Positions 9,662 to 20,409 are shown, numbered from the stretch's first letter. The stretch: DNA of 64,000 bases from Eukaryota sp. TZLM1-RC (GCA_040285825.1 JAUPSS010000007.1:1388501-1452500), one strand, 5' to 3'. Numbers and translations are program-made. Notes: a model not told the origin generated them from the sequence alone.

Positions 9662-11873
9662 CGATTTTCATGAAAGCTTCTTATGCATCATTCATGGAGG
9701 TCTTCTCCTGGATCCCGTCGTTCTCCCTTGTGGTCACAGTTTCTGTGCAGAATGCATGAAGAAGTGGCTACCAATAAGTCCCACTTGCCCATGCTGCAGA
9801 GAACCCTCTTCCCTTGATGAGTTGAGAGTTAACTACAATCTGAAAGAAGGCATGCAAAGTATGCTCAAACCAACCACCGTCAACACATCAGATCTCCTTC
9901 ACAAAAGTTTATTGGTTCGAACACCTAAGGCCGAAATTTTAACTGCTCGCTTACGATCAAATGATGTTGTCTGGAAATGTCCCTACTACTCTGTTGATAA
10001 CATCGATGCAGTTCGCAAAGACGTTGAAAGAACATTCCAATTGTTTAAGAGTATTGGGGTTACCGATCACATTGTTGCTTTATATGGTGTTACCGATAAT
10101 CCTCCTGGGCTGGTTCAAGAACGTATGTCTTCATCCATTGAACAGTGTTTTCTGAAAGAGCAGCTCATCTCATTGTCTGAAGCAGAGTTGATTATGGAAG
10201 ATGCCGCTGCTGGGCTGACAGTTCTTCATGAGAAAGGATTTGTTCATAGGGATATTTCTGCTGGAAATGTTATGCTGAAAATACGGAACGGTAGTATAAC
10301 CGCCGCAAAGATTGGAGACATTGATGATTCTCGTAGTAACAATGCTGTAGCGACACAAGCAGTCTTCGGAACTGTTGCCTACATGGCACCAGAGGTCCTT
10401 ATGGGCCAATGCATCACAGTTAGCTCATCTGTAGACATTTTTTCTTTGGGTGTGCTGTTTTGGGCTATTTTAACGAACAACAACCCTTCTTATGTAGTTA
10501 GCAGTGCTCAAGCTTTACAAGTTGAGCGTATCAAGAAACAAGGCGAAGCATTGATAGATTTAGAACAACTACCTCTTCAGTGGACACCGCTTGTCTATTC
10601 CATGGTTGCAATTTCTCCTGGATCACGCCCATCTGCGGCTTCAGTTCTTGCGAAAATTCGTGGAAATTCCAATCCCCCATCAGAAGAGGTTATTCCATCC
10701 GCACCCGGTGTCATGACTCTTGCACAGGCAGCACATCAATTTATGTCAGCCTCCCCTATCACTACTCTTCCATCATCTGTGAGGAATTCACCTGCCGTGA
10801 CTGGTACAACTTCTCGTTCACCATCATTGACACATTACTCCAGGGAAGAATTCATTCCATCCGCTCCTGGTGCTATGACTCTTGCACTGGAAACACCTCC
10901 ATTAAAATCAGTCCCAGCAGTCACTGCTCCTCGGTATTCTTCAGGAAATTCAACTCCCGTGACAACTTCTCGTTCAAGCAGAAATGTTGCATCATCACTG
11001 ACACGTAACTCAAGATCCCGCTCTTCGGAGAATTTCACAACATTTGCACTTCCACGATTTTTGTCTTTTTCATGTTGTGCTGTTGGACTCTTTCTTTCAG
11101 CATTTTTTGTTCCGTATATTGTGCCTTTTCTTGGAACGCTACTGATGATATTTTTTTACACCTTCAAACAAAGGACTGATGTCAAATACCTTCCACCTGA
11201 ACTTTTGTATTTTTGCATGATTTTCATGCGAGTCTTGTCTCTGTTCCCGGCCAATGAGCTTGAAGATTTTCCACAACAAAAACTGATGAATTTTAGCTTT
11301 TCATGTAGTGTGTATGGTTTTTTCTTGTTGTTCTCATGTTCCAAAGTCCACCGTAAAGTTGTTTTCGGCACCACTGAATCAAATAATTTTAGTTGTTATC
11401 GAAATAGTCTCATTTTTTGCGGAGTTTTTGCTTTATTTTTTATCACTTTTTATATGGTTTTTGCCTCTGCATCAGAGTGGCTCTTTTCTTTTCTTTATGG
11501 TTATCTTGTTTTAGACTTAATAATGTTCACCTCTATCGCATTATGTACAAAATTCGAACGTTTTGGTAAGCATTTGGAATGGGTTGCTATAGGAATTATT
11601 TTGTTCGGGGCAGTGTTGAGCAATTGGAGTTATGTATATTATTCAGAACTTTCGGTTGCGATGATTATTCAACTCTTACCATTTGTGTATTCTTCTGCCT
11701 CTTCAGCTTTTATTGGATATGCGCTATTTCAAGTGGACAAAGACTCTGTACGTACTAAGTTTATCATTATTTATTCCCTTGTCTGCACAATTATAACCCT
11801 TCCAGTTTTTTGGCCCATGAATTCTTATTTTGTGCCTCTTACGATCCCTTTTTTCATTTTCGAAATAGAATAG
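9657..11873 (+). CDS. RING finger / protein kinase / multi-membrane-segment protein, copy B (lost its first 12 codons)
   Basis: A 738-residue open frame. Residues 10-47 form a RING-type zinc site with ligands C10, H13, C25, H27, C30, C33, C44, C47, typical of E3 ubiquitin ligases. Residues about 90-350 are a protein kinase: K107 (VVWK), HRD at 197-199, N204, GDIDD at 220-224 in place of DFG, and MAPE at 243-246. No glycine-rich loop is obvious. A linker (about 350-460) repeats the motif IPSAPGxMTLA twice and is rich in Ser/Pro/Thr. Residues about 461-738 have roughly eight hydrophobic segments, so the protein is probably membrane-anchored with a cytosolic RING and kinase. The original start was 12 codons upstream (5780); the present start lies in the TSD and the LINE 3' end is now its upstream sequence. 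Function and substrates are unknown. Whether it is still expressed is inference. Confidence 0.85.
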   Translation: MDDFHESFLCIIHGGLLLDPVVLPCGHSFCAECMKKWLPISPTCPCCREPSSLDELRVNYNLKEGMQSMLKPTTVNTSDLLHKSLLVRTPKAEILTARLRSNDVVWKCPYYSVDNIDAVRKDVERTFQLFKSIGVTDHIVALYGVTDNPPGLVQERMSSSIEQCFLKEQLISLSEAELIMEDAAAGLTVLHEKGFVHRDISAGNVMLKIRNGSITAAKIGDIDDSRSNNAVATQAVFGTVAYMAPEVLMGQCITVSSSVDIFSLGVLFWAILTNNNPSYVVSSAQALQVERIKKQGEALIDLEQLPLQWTPLVYSMVAISPGSRPSAASVLAKIRGNSNPPSEEVIPSAPGVMTLAQAAHQFMSASPITTLPSSVRNSPAVTGTTSRSPSLTHYSREEFIPSAPGAMTLALETPPLKSVPAVTAPRYSSGNSTPVTTSRSSRNVASSLTRNSRSRSSENFTTFALPRFLSFSCCAVGLFLSAFFVPYIVPFLGTLLMIFFYTFKQRTDVKYLPPELLYFCMIFMRVLSLFPANELEDFPQQKLMNFSFSCSVYGFFLLFSCSKVHRKVVFGTTESNNFSCYRNSLIFCGVFALFFITFYMVFASASEWLFSFLYGYLVLDLIMFTSIALCTKFERFGKHLEWVAIGIILFGAVLSNWSYVYYSELSVAMIIQLLPFVYSSASSAFIGYALFQVDKDSVRTKFIIIYSLVCTIITLPVFWPMNSYFVPLTIPFFIFEIE

Positions 11874-11969
11874 ACTGGGTCTTAAATTAGTGGATTTATT
11901 TTTATTGTTTTGTTTTGTAAATCATTATTACTTATTGCTTGCTCACCTTTTGGACAACAAACAGTGTGT

Positions 11970-12453
11970 CATCACAATGCAATGGGCTGTTTTGGTGCTG
12001 TTTGGGGCAAGAAAGGAACCAATGCATAAGAAGTTTGTTGTTGTTCTCGTATTGTAGGTGTTTCCACTTTTGAGGCATAATTTGAATAAATTGCAGCACC
12101 AGTGCTTTGGCTGTGAAATGGGTTTTCTAAAAAATCGTATGACAAACTCCAATCCCTCTTCAAACTGTGTTGTTAGACCAATTAAGTGATTTAAATGTGT
12201 CATTTGAAGGTTTTACTGTAACAACCATGACCAAATGTTGTGGTAGAGGATCATTTTTGGGACTAAGTTTGGCTGAACCACATGCTGATTTTTCACCCAT
12301 TTGTCTAATGTCAATATATCCCCTTAAAAAAGGTAGTTTCATGCCTGGGCATAGACATTGGCACCGACAACGAGCTTTTACATGTATTTCCCTAATAGTG
12401 ATCGTTGAATCATCGTGAAAAGTCTTTTCAACTGTTTGATTAGATGTTATCAA
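11970..12453 (-). CDS. Hypothetical protein, possibly two exons or frameshifted
   Basis: Two open frames on the minus strand. The first (12453-12160) contains PGMKL, RGYIDIRQMGEKSA and PLPQHL. The second (down to 11972) contains NPFHSQSTGAA, SKVETPTI and LVPFLPQT. Both halves recur at 27060-27640 with mostly conservative changes, which supports real coding. The join between frames near 12135-12175 could be a short intron (a GT...TTTTTTAG stretch is present) or a frameshift. I do not recognise the family. It sits tail to tail with the RING-kinase gene and head to head with the membrane protein gene at 12560, and this arrangement is partly duplicated at 26.4-27.8 kb. Confidence 0.4.
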
Positions 12454-12559
12454 CGAAAACTGAAAAGGTTATCATAATAGTTTCAACATGATTTGCTCCC
12501 AAAGTCTAAAAGAAAGAAAAATCAATTATATAAGGTTAATCTGCGGAAACTCACATCTG

Positions 12560-13315
12560 ATGAACTTCTATCGTTTGGTGTTGTGGAGCATATTCTTGAC
12601 CTACGTCTATCTTGTATTATCAGCAGTGATTTTGAATCGCCTTCATGCTTCGTCATCTCCCCCAGAAATTTCCTTCTCTTTAGGTACTTGTAATTCTCAT
12701 GACTTGGTCGACTATACCAATCCTCTTAACAAAAAGATTGGATACTGGCGAGATTTTACCCTATTGCTTTATCCAATGTTTGATCATCATTCAAAATTTA
12801 CCATATCACTTAGAATTACTGAAGAAGGTATGAAAATCAACTATGCAGGAGCAAAGAAATTGGTGCAATGGCAGTATGCTGTTCAAGTTTCCAACATCAG
12901 TCAATCCACAGATCTGTTCAACCAGGAATGCGTATCGCATGGTGTGTTTACTGTTGTTCCTTTTGTTACTGTGTGTCGTCCACTTGTGGGGGACAATAGG
13001 ATTTGCCTTTTTTTTGGAACAGATCGACTGCCATCATCATTTTTCCTTAAGAATCAATTTTCTGCATTGGATTACGACGAACCCAAGGAGACAAACCATT
13101 TTCCATATACTCAAACACTCATTTCTGCCATTCTTTTTCTTGTGATTACCGGTTCGGCAATTGACCCCCATATGTCCAAGCTTGATATTTCTGAGTTGAA
13201 TTTCTCTTCAGCTCTTTTGGCCATCATAGCCCTCATTGTTTTCACGTTTTGCATAATTCATTTACATCACACGCTCTTCATTTTGCTTCACTTCTACTCT
13301 CCCCATTGGTCGTAA
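12560..13315 (+). CDS. Conserved hypothetical membrane protein
   Basis: A 251-residue frame starting MNFYRLVLWS. I chose this ATG over the one at 12488 because the paralogue at 21941-22750 starts with the equivalent MNFYRLTLWS. One N-terminal hydrophobic segment (about residues 7-26) is followed by a polar domain with shared motifs (SPPEISFSLGTC, IGYWR, VTVCRPL, NHFPY) and two C-terminal hydrophobic segments. Conserved Cys in GTC, EC and VCRPL suggest a disulfide-bonded lumenal or extracellular domain. I do not recognise the family. The end is TAA at 13313-13315. Confidence 0.65.
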   Translation: MNFYRLVLWSIFLTYVYLVLSAVILNRLHASSSPPEISFSLGTCNSHDLVDYTNPLNKKIGYWRDFTLLLYPMFDHHSKFTISLRITEEGMKINYAGAKKLVQWQYAVQVSNISQSTDLFNQECVSHGVFTVVPFVTVCRPLVGDNRICLFFGTDRLPSSFFLKNQFSALDYDEPKETNHFPYTQTLISAILFLVITGSAIDPHMSKLDISELNFSSALLAIIALIVFTFCIIHLHHTLFILLHFYSPHWS

Positions 13316-14700
13316 TAATAACAATTGTGATTCACCAACAAACGAGACTTTTTTTTGTGATTTTTATTAGTTTATATCAATATAATGTCTCGATACAAAA
13401 TTCAAACATTACACTTCCAACAATGTTCATTCACAGGTGATCTGTATTTGTAAATAGTTATAAAATAAATATTTTGGTTTTCCTATATGAGAAAGTGAGT
13501 TTCAGTTGGAACGGAGTCCATTGTATGATCAGGTTACTTTGAAATAATAACATAAACTGAATACCATGTTACCACTCTGGGATCAGATTCTTTTAACTTG
13601 TCCTGCCAAAAAAAATTCTTATAATGAAAAGATTGTCATACCGATTATTAATCCTTGTCTTATTTTTAGATTTTTTTTATATGCTAGAATACTCAAGCAC
13701 TACTATTTTAATCGCAAAAAGTTGGCATCTTTACGATGATGCATCTTTGACAATATTGATTTGGCTACTCCAATCTTCCCAATGTTAAATCTCAATTGTC
13801 AAACAATGCCAATGCTTGACATTGAAGTGTAAGCAACAAATAATAAATCAATTTAATGACTTCGTTCCAGCAGCTCCTTTTCTTTTCAAAATATACATTT
13901 CCAACGAAGAAATCAATAATTTTTTGTATGTTTATGTTATTATCTACATTTTTGAATTAGTCAGAAACAAAAAATGTGTTTTGCATTCAGATGACCGTTG
14001 CTTTCAATTTCTTTGCGGATTTTGTCTCCTATTCGGCCTGATAATCTTTTCGCGTAGATAAATTAGAAAATGTAGGAAGAATGTCACTACATCCCTTTAA
14101 TAAGTTATTTGTTCAACATGTACACTCAATAAAATTAAATCAAAACTAATGGGACGAGACCCATCAATTCAATTGTGATAACTTTTCTATTTTGCGATAA
14201 GAAGTACTGATCAAGTGCTCCATCGGCTTTATTGTATTGTAAGTTCGACAAATTGGAATCTTTTCGGTTGAACCCTTGTTTTCTTCTCCTTTTGAGTTTC
14301 TTTTATCTGGAACTTTGGGTAAATTTTTGATCATTTGATACAATTTCTAATTTGTTCGTCACAAATCGAATTACCATACAAAATTACTGGCAGTTTTTCT
14401 TCACAAAAACAACCGAACAAACTTTAGCAGTAGTTAAACGGTATATGCCTCTTTAGCAATTTGATTACGTCATCATGTAATTAAATATCAGCATTTCTTT
14501 TAGTCTGTAGATAAACATAATTCATGAATGCATTAGTATCACTACCATGTTTTACTAAAGCATTAAAACGTGAAGCAGTAAGCTCAGAAGCAAAAACAAC
14601 TTTCAATGAAACCAATTGTTGAAAACAAAAAGCTATATTATCTGCAATTTCAGGTGTCTTATTGCAGGCGATTTTTAAAATAAACGAAATTCTTAATGGT
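13316..14700. other. Non-coding stretch with a LINE B 3' remnant and an orphan ORF
   Basis: No convincing gene. Bases about 14118-14165 resemble the 3' UTR of LINE B in minus orientation (compare 52235-52285). The minus frame at 14481-14759 (about 90 residues, including KKNGKAAGPLRISF) lies just beyond the 3' end of LINE C. It has no partner elsewhere in the window and could be a piece of an older gene or element. Confidence 0.4.
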
Positions 14701-15321
14701 CCAGCAGCTTTACCATTTTTTTTAAAAACTGGAATATTTATTGAGATAAAAATAACCACCTAGAATTCAATATCCTCCAAACAAGCGTCACTATTACTGA
14801 ACCTACTCACAGCATTACGTTCATATTCTACACCAATAGCTAAAAGTGCCTTTGAAATCATTGTTGGAATAGACTTGAAAATGCAAAAAAACAATTCTAT
14901 TTAACCAGAAAGTGGAGTTCATTGTTTTACCAGACCTATTCAGTAACACTTTTTTAAAATTTTCCAAAAAGTGCAAGCCTGAAGATCCAATATTGCCAAA
15001 AAGAGAAATTGCAAACGGCACAAACTGATATTTCACATGTTCCACTCTACCTAACTGTGCCAAAGGTTCTTTATATTTTTTTATCTTCTTTTTTTCGGCG
15101 TTAGAACAACGGCGAGTCAGCGGAATACACTAAACGAGCAGCAGAATTTTTGCAAACATCCACTGAGACAACGTCTACAACATTGAGAACACCATCGATC
15201 CCTGGAGCTACTAAATCTGCCCTTCTTTTACCAAAGGAATCATCAGTTTGATCTGAAGACAGCTTACGAACTAGTGGCTCAATAAATGCCTCTATATTGA
15301 AACTTTTGCACATGGCATATA

Positions 15322-15357
15322 ATTTTTTTTAAAAAACTGGAATATTTATTGAGAAAA
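15322..15357. repeat. Short insertion copied from the LINE C 3' end
   Basis: About 35 bp containing AACTGGAATATTTATTGAGA interrupt the LINE C coding region between the VRD codons and the codons for LYAMCKSF, where families A and A' have no gap. Nearly the same 35 bp lies at the LINE C 3' terminus (14715-14750) in the same orientation. Confidence 0.6.
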
Positions 15358-16855
15358 GATCACGAACTGAGTCATGAACAATTGAGCGATAAGTTATAAA
15401 ATACTTACAGTTTAAAATATGGGAAAGCGTAACAACACTCTTGCAGCGACAAATTAAATCATTTGGTAATGAACAAGGCCATAGAAAACATCTCATTCTC
15501 ATTGCAGTGGTCCATTGGTGATCATTGAGTAGAAGGCCATAAATGTTGGGTATTTGGGAGATTAAGCAACTTGAACAACTGTCTTCAAGATCAATCAAAA
15601 AGTTTGCAAAAACGGGATTTTTTTCCTTAGCCAAGCTAAGACGTACAATATAATCCAAGTTTTCTAAAACTTTCAAGATTTTTTTCTGCAATTTTGCAAA
15701 AGTCAGTGGAAAGGAGAGCAAGCTTCTTGAAGGAAGTTCCACAATATCAGAGGGGAAACATTTAGTCCAAATATTGGGTGAAAGTGTTTCAATTTCCTGT
15801 TGCAAAGAAATAAGATAAGAGCTGCCACAATTTTCAATGAGATGAATTTTTTCAGGAAAACGATTCACAAATTCATAAATAAAATTCTTTCCACCTCCAA
15901 TAAAGGCAGCTTTACAAAGGTAGCTTGATTTATGAAAATCAACACCACCAAAATTTGTACCACAAAAAATGTGGCTTCGTAACTGAGATGCATCAATTTC
16001 CAATATTTTTGCTAAAAAATTGGTTCTTTGTTCATTAAAAATGCGACAAATCTCCAAAGAAATTGATGGTGATGTAGATCTCAAAATATGAGTAAATTTT
16101 CCAGAATAACAGACTTTTAGGAAAAAGAATTTCAAATGTTTCTCAATATTTAAATTTTCTATTGATTCTAATTCATTTCCAAATTGAGTCAACAGAGTCG
16201 AAAGTTGGCCTTTCACTTCATCAATATTTCCGAGATAACAACCCAAAAAACGAAAACCAGACTGATCATAATTGATAAAGGGGACATTGACATCATTAAT
16301 GAAAAAATCAATTGGTTCATGGCCAATAATCAAACATTTGGAGATATTCAATGAGAGACCAATATCTTCATAACGCTGTTGAATAAAAGTTGCTATTTGT
16401 TTCAGAATTGTAATAGGAGCAATTACAGAAATGTCATCCATGTATGCTGCAATATCTATTTCTGGGAATTTTTCTTTCAATTCGCACATTAATGGATGAA
16501 TTGCCAGACAAAAGAAAAAAGGACCAAGTGGATCACCTTGTTTAACACCTGAAGACGAAAGCAGGTCAAAGTTTTCATAGACCAATGTGGATGATTTTCC
16601 ATAAAATGAATAGAAAAAAGGCTCGACTTCAGGAAAATGCTTTTGCAGCAAAGGTAAAATGGAAGAACGAGATACAGAATTGAAAGCATTCTTAAAATCT
16701 AAATTGAAGATGTAATTAGAATCACTAGAATTAAAAAACACATCCGACGAAAGAGCAGCAGAAGAAGCACCATCAATTGTCCTGATTCCAAATTGAAACG
16801 GACTGAAAAATTCCTTGGCTTTTTTCCCAATTCTATTGAAAACAATCTTTGCCAT
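15329..16855 (-). pseudogene. LINE C reverse transcriptase ORF
   Basis: A 508-residue uninterrupted frame covering the RT fingers and palm (QFGIRTIDGAS, NLDFKNAFNSVS, SGVKQGDPLGP, AAYMDDIS with YMDD at 16433-16444), the thumb-like region and the CCHC knuckle, ending in VHDSVRDL. The frame then ends within a 35-bp insertion (15322-15357) that separates it from the endonuclease part (15101-15313, starting MCKSFNIEAFIEP). It is the best preserved RT in the window. The start at 16855 is only the first ATG: coding clearly continues upstream across the MITE. Confidence 0.8.
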
Positions 16856-16921
16856 TTGGTAACCTTTTGATTAAGACAACAACTTCAGAAGCATTCAATG
16901 GATTATAAGTCCAAAACTCAC

Positions 16922-17149
16922 AGAGGGATGACTAAGGTGATCAATTACTTTAGCCACTTTACATTACTTAAAGCAGATAAAGTATTTTAATTTCATATTT
17001 TGAATCGCTTCAGTAATCCCCGATTGGGAGCTGTCACTATTTCATCTCACTTAAAACAACTTTACTGTTTTAAGTATGAAGTATAAAATACAGCTTAAAG
17101 TAAATCAAGTACTTTAATTTCACATAATCAACCACTTTAGTCATCCCTC
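16922..17149. mobile_element. MITE-like element with TIRs and CTCAC target duplication
   Basis: A 228-bp AT-rich, non-coding unit. Its ends are inverted repeats (left GAGGGATGACTAAGGTG, right end reverse-complemented GAGGGATGACTAAAGTG, with similarity extending about 25 bp). It is flanked by CTCAC at 16917-16921 and 17150-17154. Removing the unit and one CTCAC rejoins the LINE C coding strand in an open frame. The superfamily is unresolved; a 5-bp TSD leaves several options. Confidence 0.75.
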
Positions 17150-17887
17150 CTCACAAATATTGGGTTTTGTACAAACAAAATTTTCTTCAGGATTGAGCTT
17201 CTTTGATTTATCAACTGTTTCAACAGTTGATTTAGCAATATCAGAGGAAAACAATGACTGAACTCTGGCACCGTACCTTCCTCGAAGACATAGTTTTATT
17301 CAATCGTTTAACTTTTAACATCGGATTTTGTTTATAGATAGCATTTTTGTTGACAAAAGATTTCTTTTTCGCAAAAAAATTTCCAAAAGCTAAATATGCC
17401 CCATTCATTATTCTTCTACTTACTTCTAAGTGAACGAAAATGAACAGACAATGGGATTGGAGAAGCAGGACTGACTTCAACAGGAATCTTTACTGGAGGT
17501 CTTAGAGTATCTTGTCCTTTACAGGGTCGAAAAAACAGCAATGGTCTACCGTGATTGACTTCATTAATGGAATTCTGGCAATAAGAACATGTATTAATAT
17601 CAAAAATTTACATCATTGTGGCTCGAAGCTGAATTTTCACAATTATCAGACAAATGCAAGTTTTCGGACAACGATACTTCAAAACTGTTTGCATTGTGAT
17701 AACTAGCTTGAAATTCTGCATTGTTGGACTCAAAAAAACAACTCTTAAGCACGTGGTTAACTGATTAAAATTTTAAAGCATTCATTTTATTGTAAAGTTT
17801 TGAAATTATATTTGTGTTGCACAACAGGGAAATTCTGGGTTGCCCCTTCGAGTTAATCACGCTCATAATCTAACCAAGTTAGAATAG

Positions 17888-19355
17888 ATGATTGATGATC
17901 AGAGTAATGCTCGTGCTAACCGCATGTCAGGTTCAGATTCCTTGAATGATGATAGACCTTCCCCTTCGCGACCTACTGATGAAACACTGTCTACACCACC
18001 TCTCCCAGCAAAACGTCTGCTAAGTGTATCATCTCTCGATGGGTCCTTTTTCATCAATCAGTATCAAGTCAGATCTCTCTTAGCAAATGGAAACAATAAT
18101 GTCCGCATTTATTGTGCTCGTTCACGGACCAAAGATGTTGCCATCAAAGTATTCAATACGTCCCTATTTGGCCATTCAAAATCAGAAGCACAAAGAAGTA
18201 TGATTCGATCTGAAATAGCTATAATGAAGAAACTATCGCATCCTAATGTTGTTCCTCTGATCGAAGCAATCGAAGATCCTCAAAAGGGCAAGGTGTACCT
18301 CGTTATGGAATACTTTTCCAAAGGACCTGTTCTATCTGACAACCTCAAATCAATTGTTGCTGTACCACCCAATTTAGTATGGAGTTACTTTAGAGATGCT
18401 CTTCTAGGTCTCGATTACCTGCATCAGCAAGGAATACTACATCGGTATAAACGTCGTTTCTCATGTTCATCTCAGTGATCTGAAACCCAGTAACCTACTT
18501 ATTTCTCTCGATAATCGGGTAAAGATTTCTGATTTTGGATGTTCCCATCAACTCGAGCATAACGAAGATGATACGCTCAGAAGATCTACTGAGAATTTTC
18601 AAGATTGCACTAGTCCTGTGTTTTCATCCCCAGAAATAGTAGAAGGTCTCATACAATGGAATGGCAAAGCTTCGGATGTTTGGGCTTTGGGAATTACTTT
18701 GTATATAATGGCATTTGGAAAGCTTCCCTTTCATCATCCCTCTATACTTGAATTGTTTAAACTAATCTGCACTCAAAAACTTGATTTTCCACCAGATGTT
18801 GATCCTCTGTTGCGGAATTTGTTAGAGCTCATGCTATGTAAGGATTTCACCCGAAGAGCCAGTATTAAAGAGATTAAGCAGCATCCTTGGGTAACTGATG
18901 AGGGGCAGTGTCCAATATCCGATTGCCATTTTCCTCCAATTAGTGTTGATGATAGTGATCTTGATAATGCGGTACAGAAGTTGGAAAGCAACAACACAAT
19001 TGTTCCAAAGTCTAATTCCCTTGTCCGTGTTGATAGCAGTAGTGAAGCCTCTCGCCGGAGTTCATTCATAAGTCGCACAGTCCAGTCTCCTCCTCGTTTA
19101 TGTGAATCATCTCGGTCCTTCAAGTCTCGCGGTTCTTCTATCCTTGATATCTCCCTTCCACGCTCTCTTGATCTCTGTGAGAACCCTGATTTGCGAGTAG
19201 ATACTTCAGTCACAGAAAATTTTTCTGTAGCAGGTGACTTATATGATTCTGATGTGAAGATGATCGACTCGGACCAATATGATTTCGTTTGTAGTTCGGA
19301 GGGTTCTGTCTATGGTCCCATATTTTCCTCAGATGAGGAATCTGATGTTTCCTAA
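17888..19355 (+). CDS. Serine/threonine protein kinase with a 31-bp intron
   Basis: Exon 1 is 17888-18444 and exon 2 is 18476-19355 (478 residues). Without splicing the frame derails just before the catalytic loop. With the GT...AG intron removed it reads HRDLKPSN. Other kinase hallmarks: VAIKVF with K87, MEYF in the hinge, ISDFG (D205), SPEIVEG replacing APE, and SDVWALGITLYIMAFG. The sequence is a full typical kinase domain (residues about 55-330) resembling the CaMKK/SNF1-kinase-kinase type, but I would not name it on this basis. The N-terminal 50 residues and the C-terminal 150 are Ser-rich and probably disordered; the C-terminus is acidic. A cytosolic signalling role is inferred. Confidence 0.88.
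18445..18475 (+). other. 31-bp spliceosomal intron
   Basis: Starts GTATAAAC and ends CATCTCAG. It splits an Arg codon (CG/T) of the HRD motif. Removal restores the invariant catalytic loop, and both flanking exons stay open to their ends. The length is at the short end for eukaryotic introns. Confidence 0.85.
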
Positions 19356-20409
19356 TTTGATTGTTGAAATTGTCTGTAGTTTTTGATTTTTTGTTTGCTT
19401 TTGTACATATTTATCAATTTTTGGTTAACATTTGTCAAATTATATCAACAATCAATTTGACTTAGTATCCCCGTTATGTGATCACAGCTTACTGGTTTTT
19501 AAAGGAACACAATATCTATGTTGTTCAAACCAATGAACATCAAAATCTTGATTTTCATTTTGCCAGTGGAACCACAATTGACCTAACAATTGATGAGACA
19601 CAATTCAAATACCACAACCACAAAATTGACATTTTGCTGATTCATTAAAACAACGGGGAGAACACTTCACCATGGAGCAGACCATTTTACAGAATAAAGC
19701 TAGTGATTTGATTCCGGTACTGTTGGTTTGTATTCTGTAGAAAGCTTGGTGCCAGTCAATTTTGTCATATATCGAGACTTGTTATTTATGTTGAAACTTT
19801 TCATAGAAACTTATTCTTGTTTTGACACAATATATTTCGTATCTATTCTCACCATCTCGATTCCTATAAGACGAGCGATGTGTTGTTGTCTTTCATATGA
19901 CACATTATGATCAAATGTGTTACAAAGATACAGAGATATCATTAAGTTGTTTAAAAAGATTCTAACAAGGAAACCAGAAGAAGAAACCAGAAGACTGTTG
20001 CTCTAGGCCAATGTTATCGAATCCACCACCTGAAAGAAGTGAAAATTGGATTTCGAAGACCACACCATGAGCATAGTTATTCAACAGCAGTTGATATTTG
20101 TAAAAAAAGGTCCTTGCTCGCAAAATATTTCTAGGAATTCATCATGGAGTCCCAAGGGACAAACATAAATTGGAACGTCGAATAGATAAGGAAAAACAGA
20201 GAAGTTTGTATGTTGCCATGAGCGTCCAAGATGTTGTATTGTTTCATTTCCAGCAATCACAATTCAACTCTGAACAGTTCTACATTTTTCTACCAGTCCT
20301 GTGTGATCACAAATTCGGTCAGCCGTAAAAGGAACAAACTCCATGGTGGTTGATGATGAATGTAATAACCACAAACCGAACAACATAATTAAAGCTTTCA
20401 TATACAATT
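19356..20409. other. Intergenic region, no supported gene
   Basis: Only short accidental frames. A 58-codon plus-strand frame ends near 19648 with protein-like composition (LKEHNIYVVQTNEHQNLDF) but no recognisable motif; it may be a decayed element. Confidence 0.35.

Larger units (their letters stand above)
14735..17735 (-). mobile_element. LINE family C, nearly full length, R2/CRE-like, interrupted by a MITE
   Basis: Reading down from about 17735: a Cys/His finger candidate (CSYCQNSINEVNHG then PC, about 17590-17510), a poorly conserved region, the RT domain, a CCHC knuckle (CRCKSVVTLSHILNC, near 15415-15455), an endonuclease-like block (KRRADLVAPGIDG then VVDVVSVD, about 15160-15230) and a C-terminal part ending EDIEF with TAG at 14760-14762. 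The 3' end is probably near 14735 (CTCAATAAATA). Finger, then RT, CCHC and restriction-like endonuclease is the domain order known for early-branching LINEs. Frames are broken in the N-terminal third and downstream of 15329. The MITE at 16922-17149 splits the coding region. The 5' end is uncertain. Confidence 0.75.
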
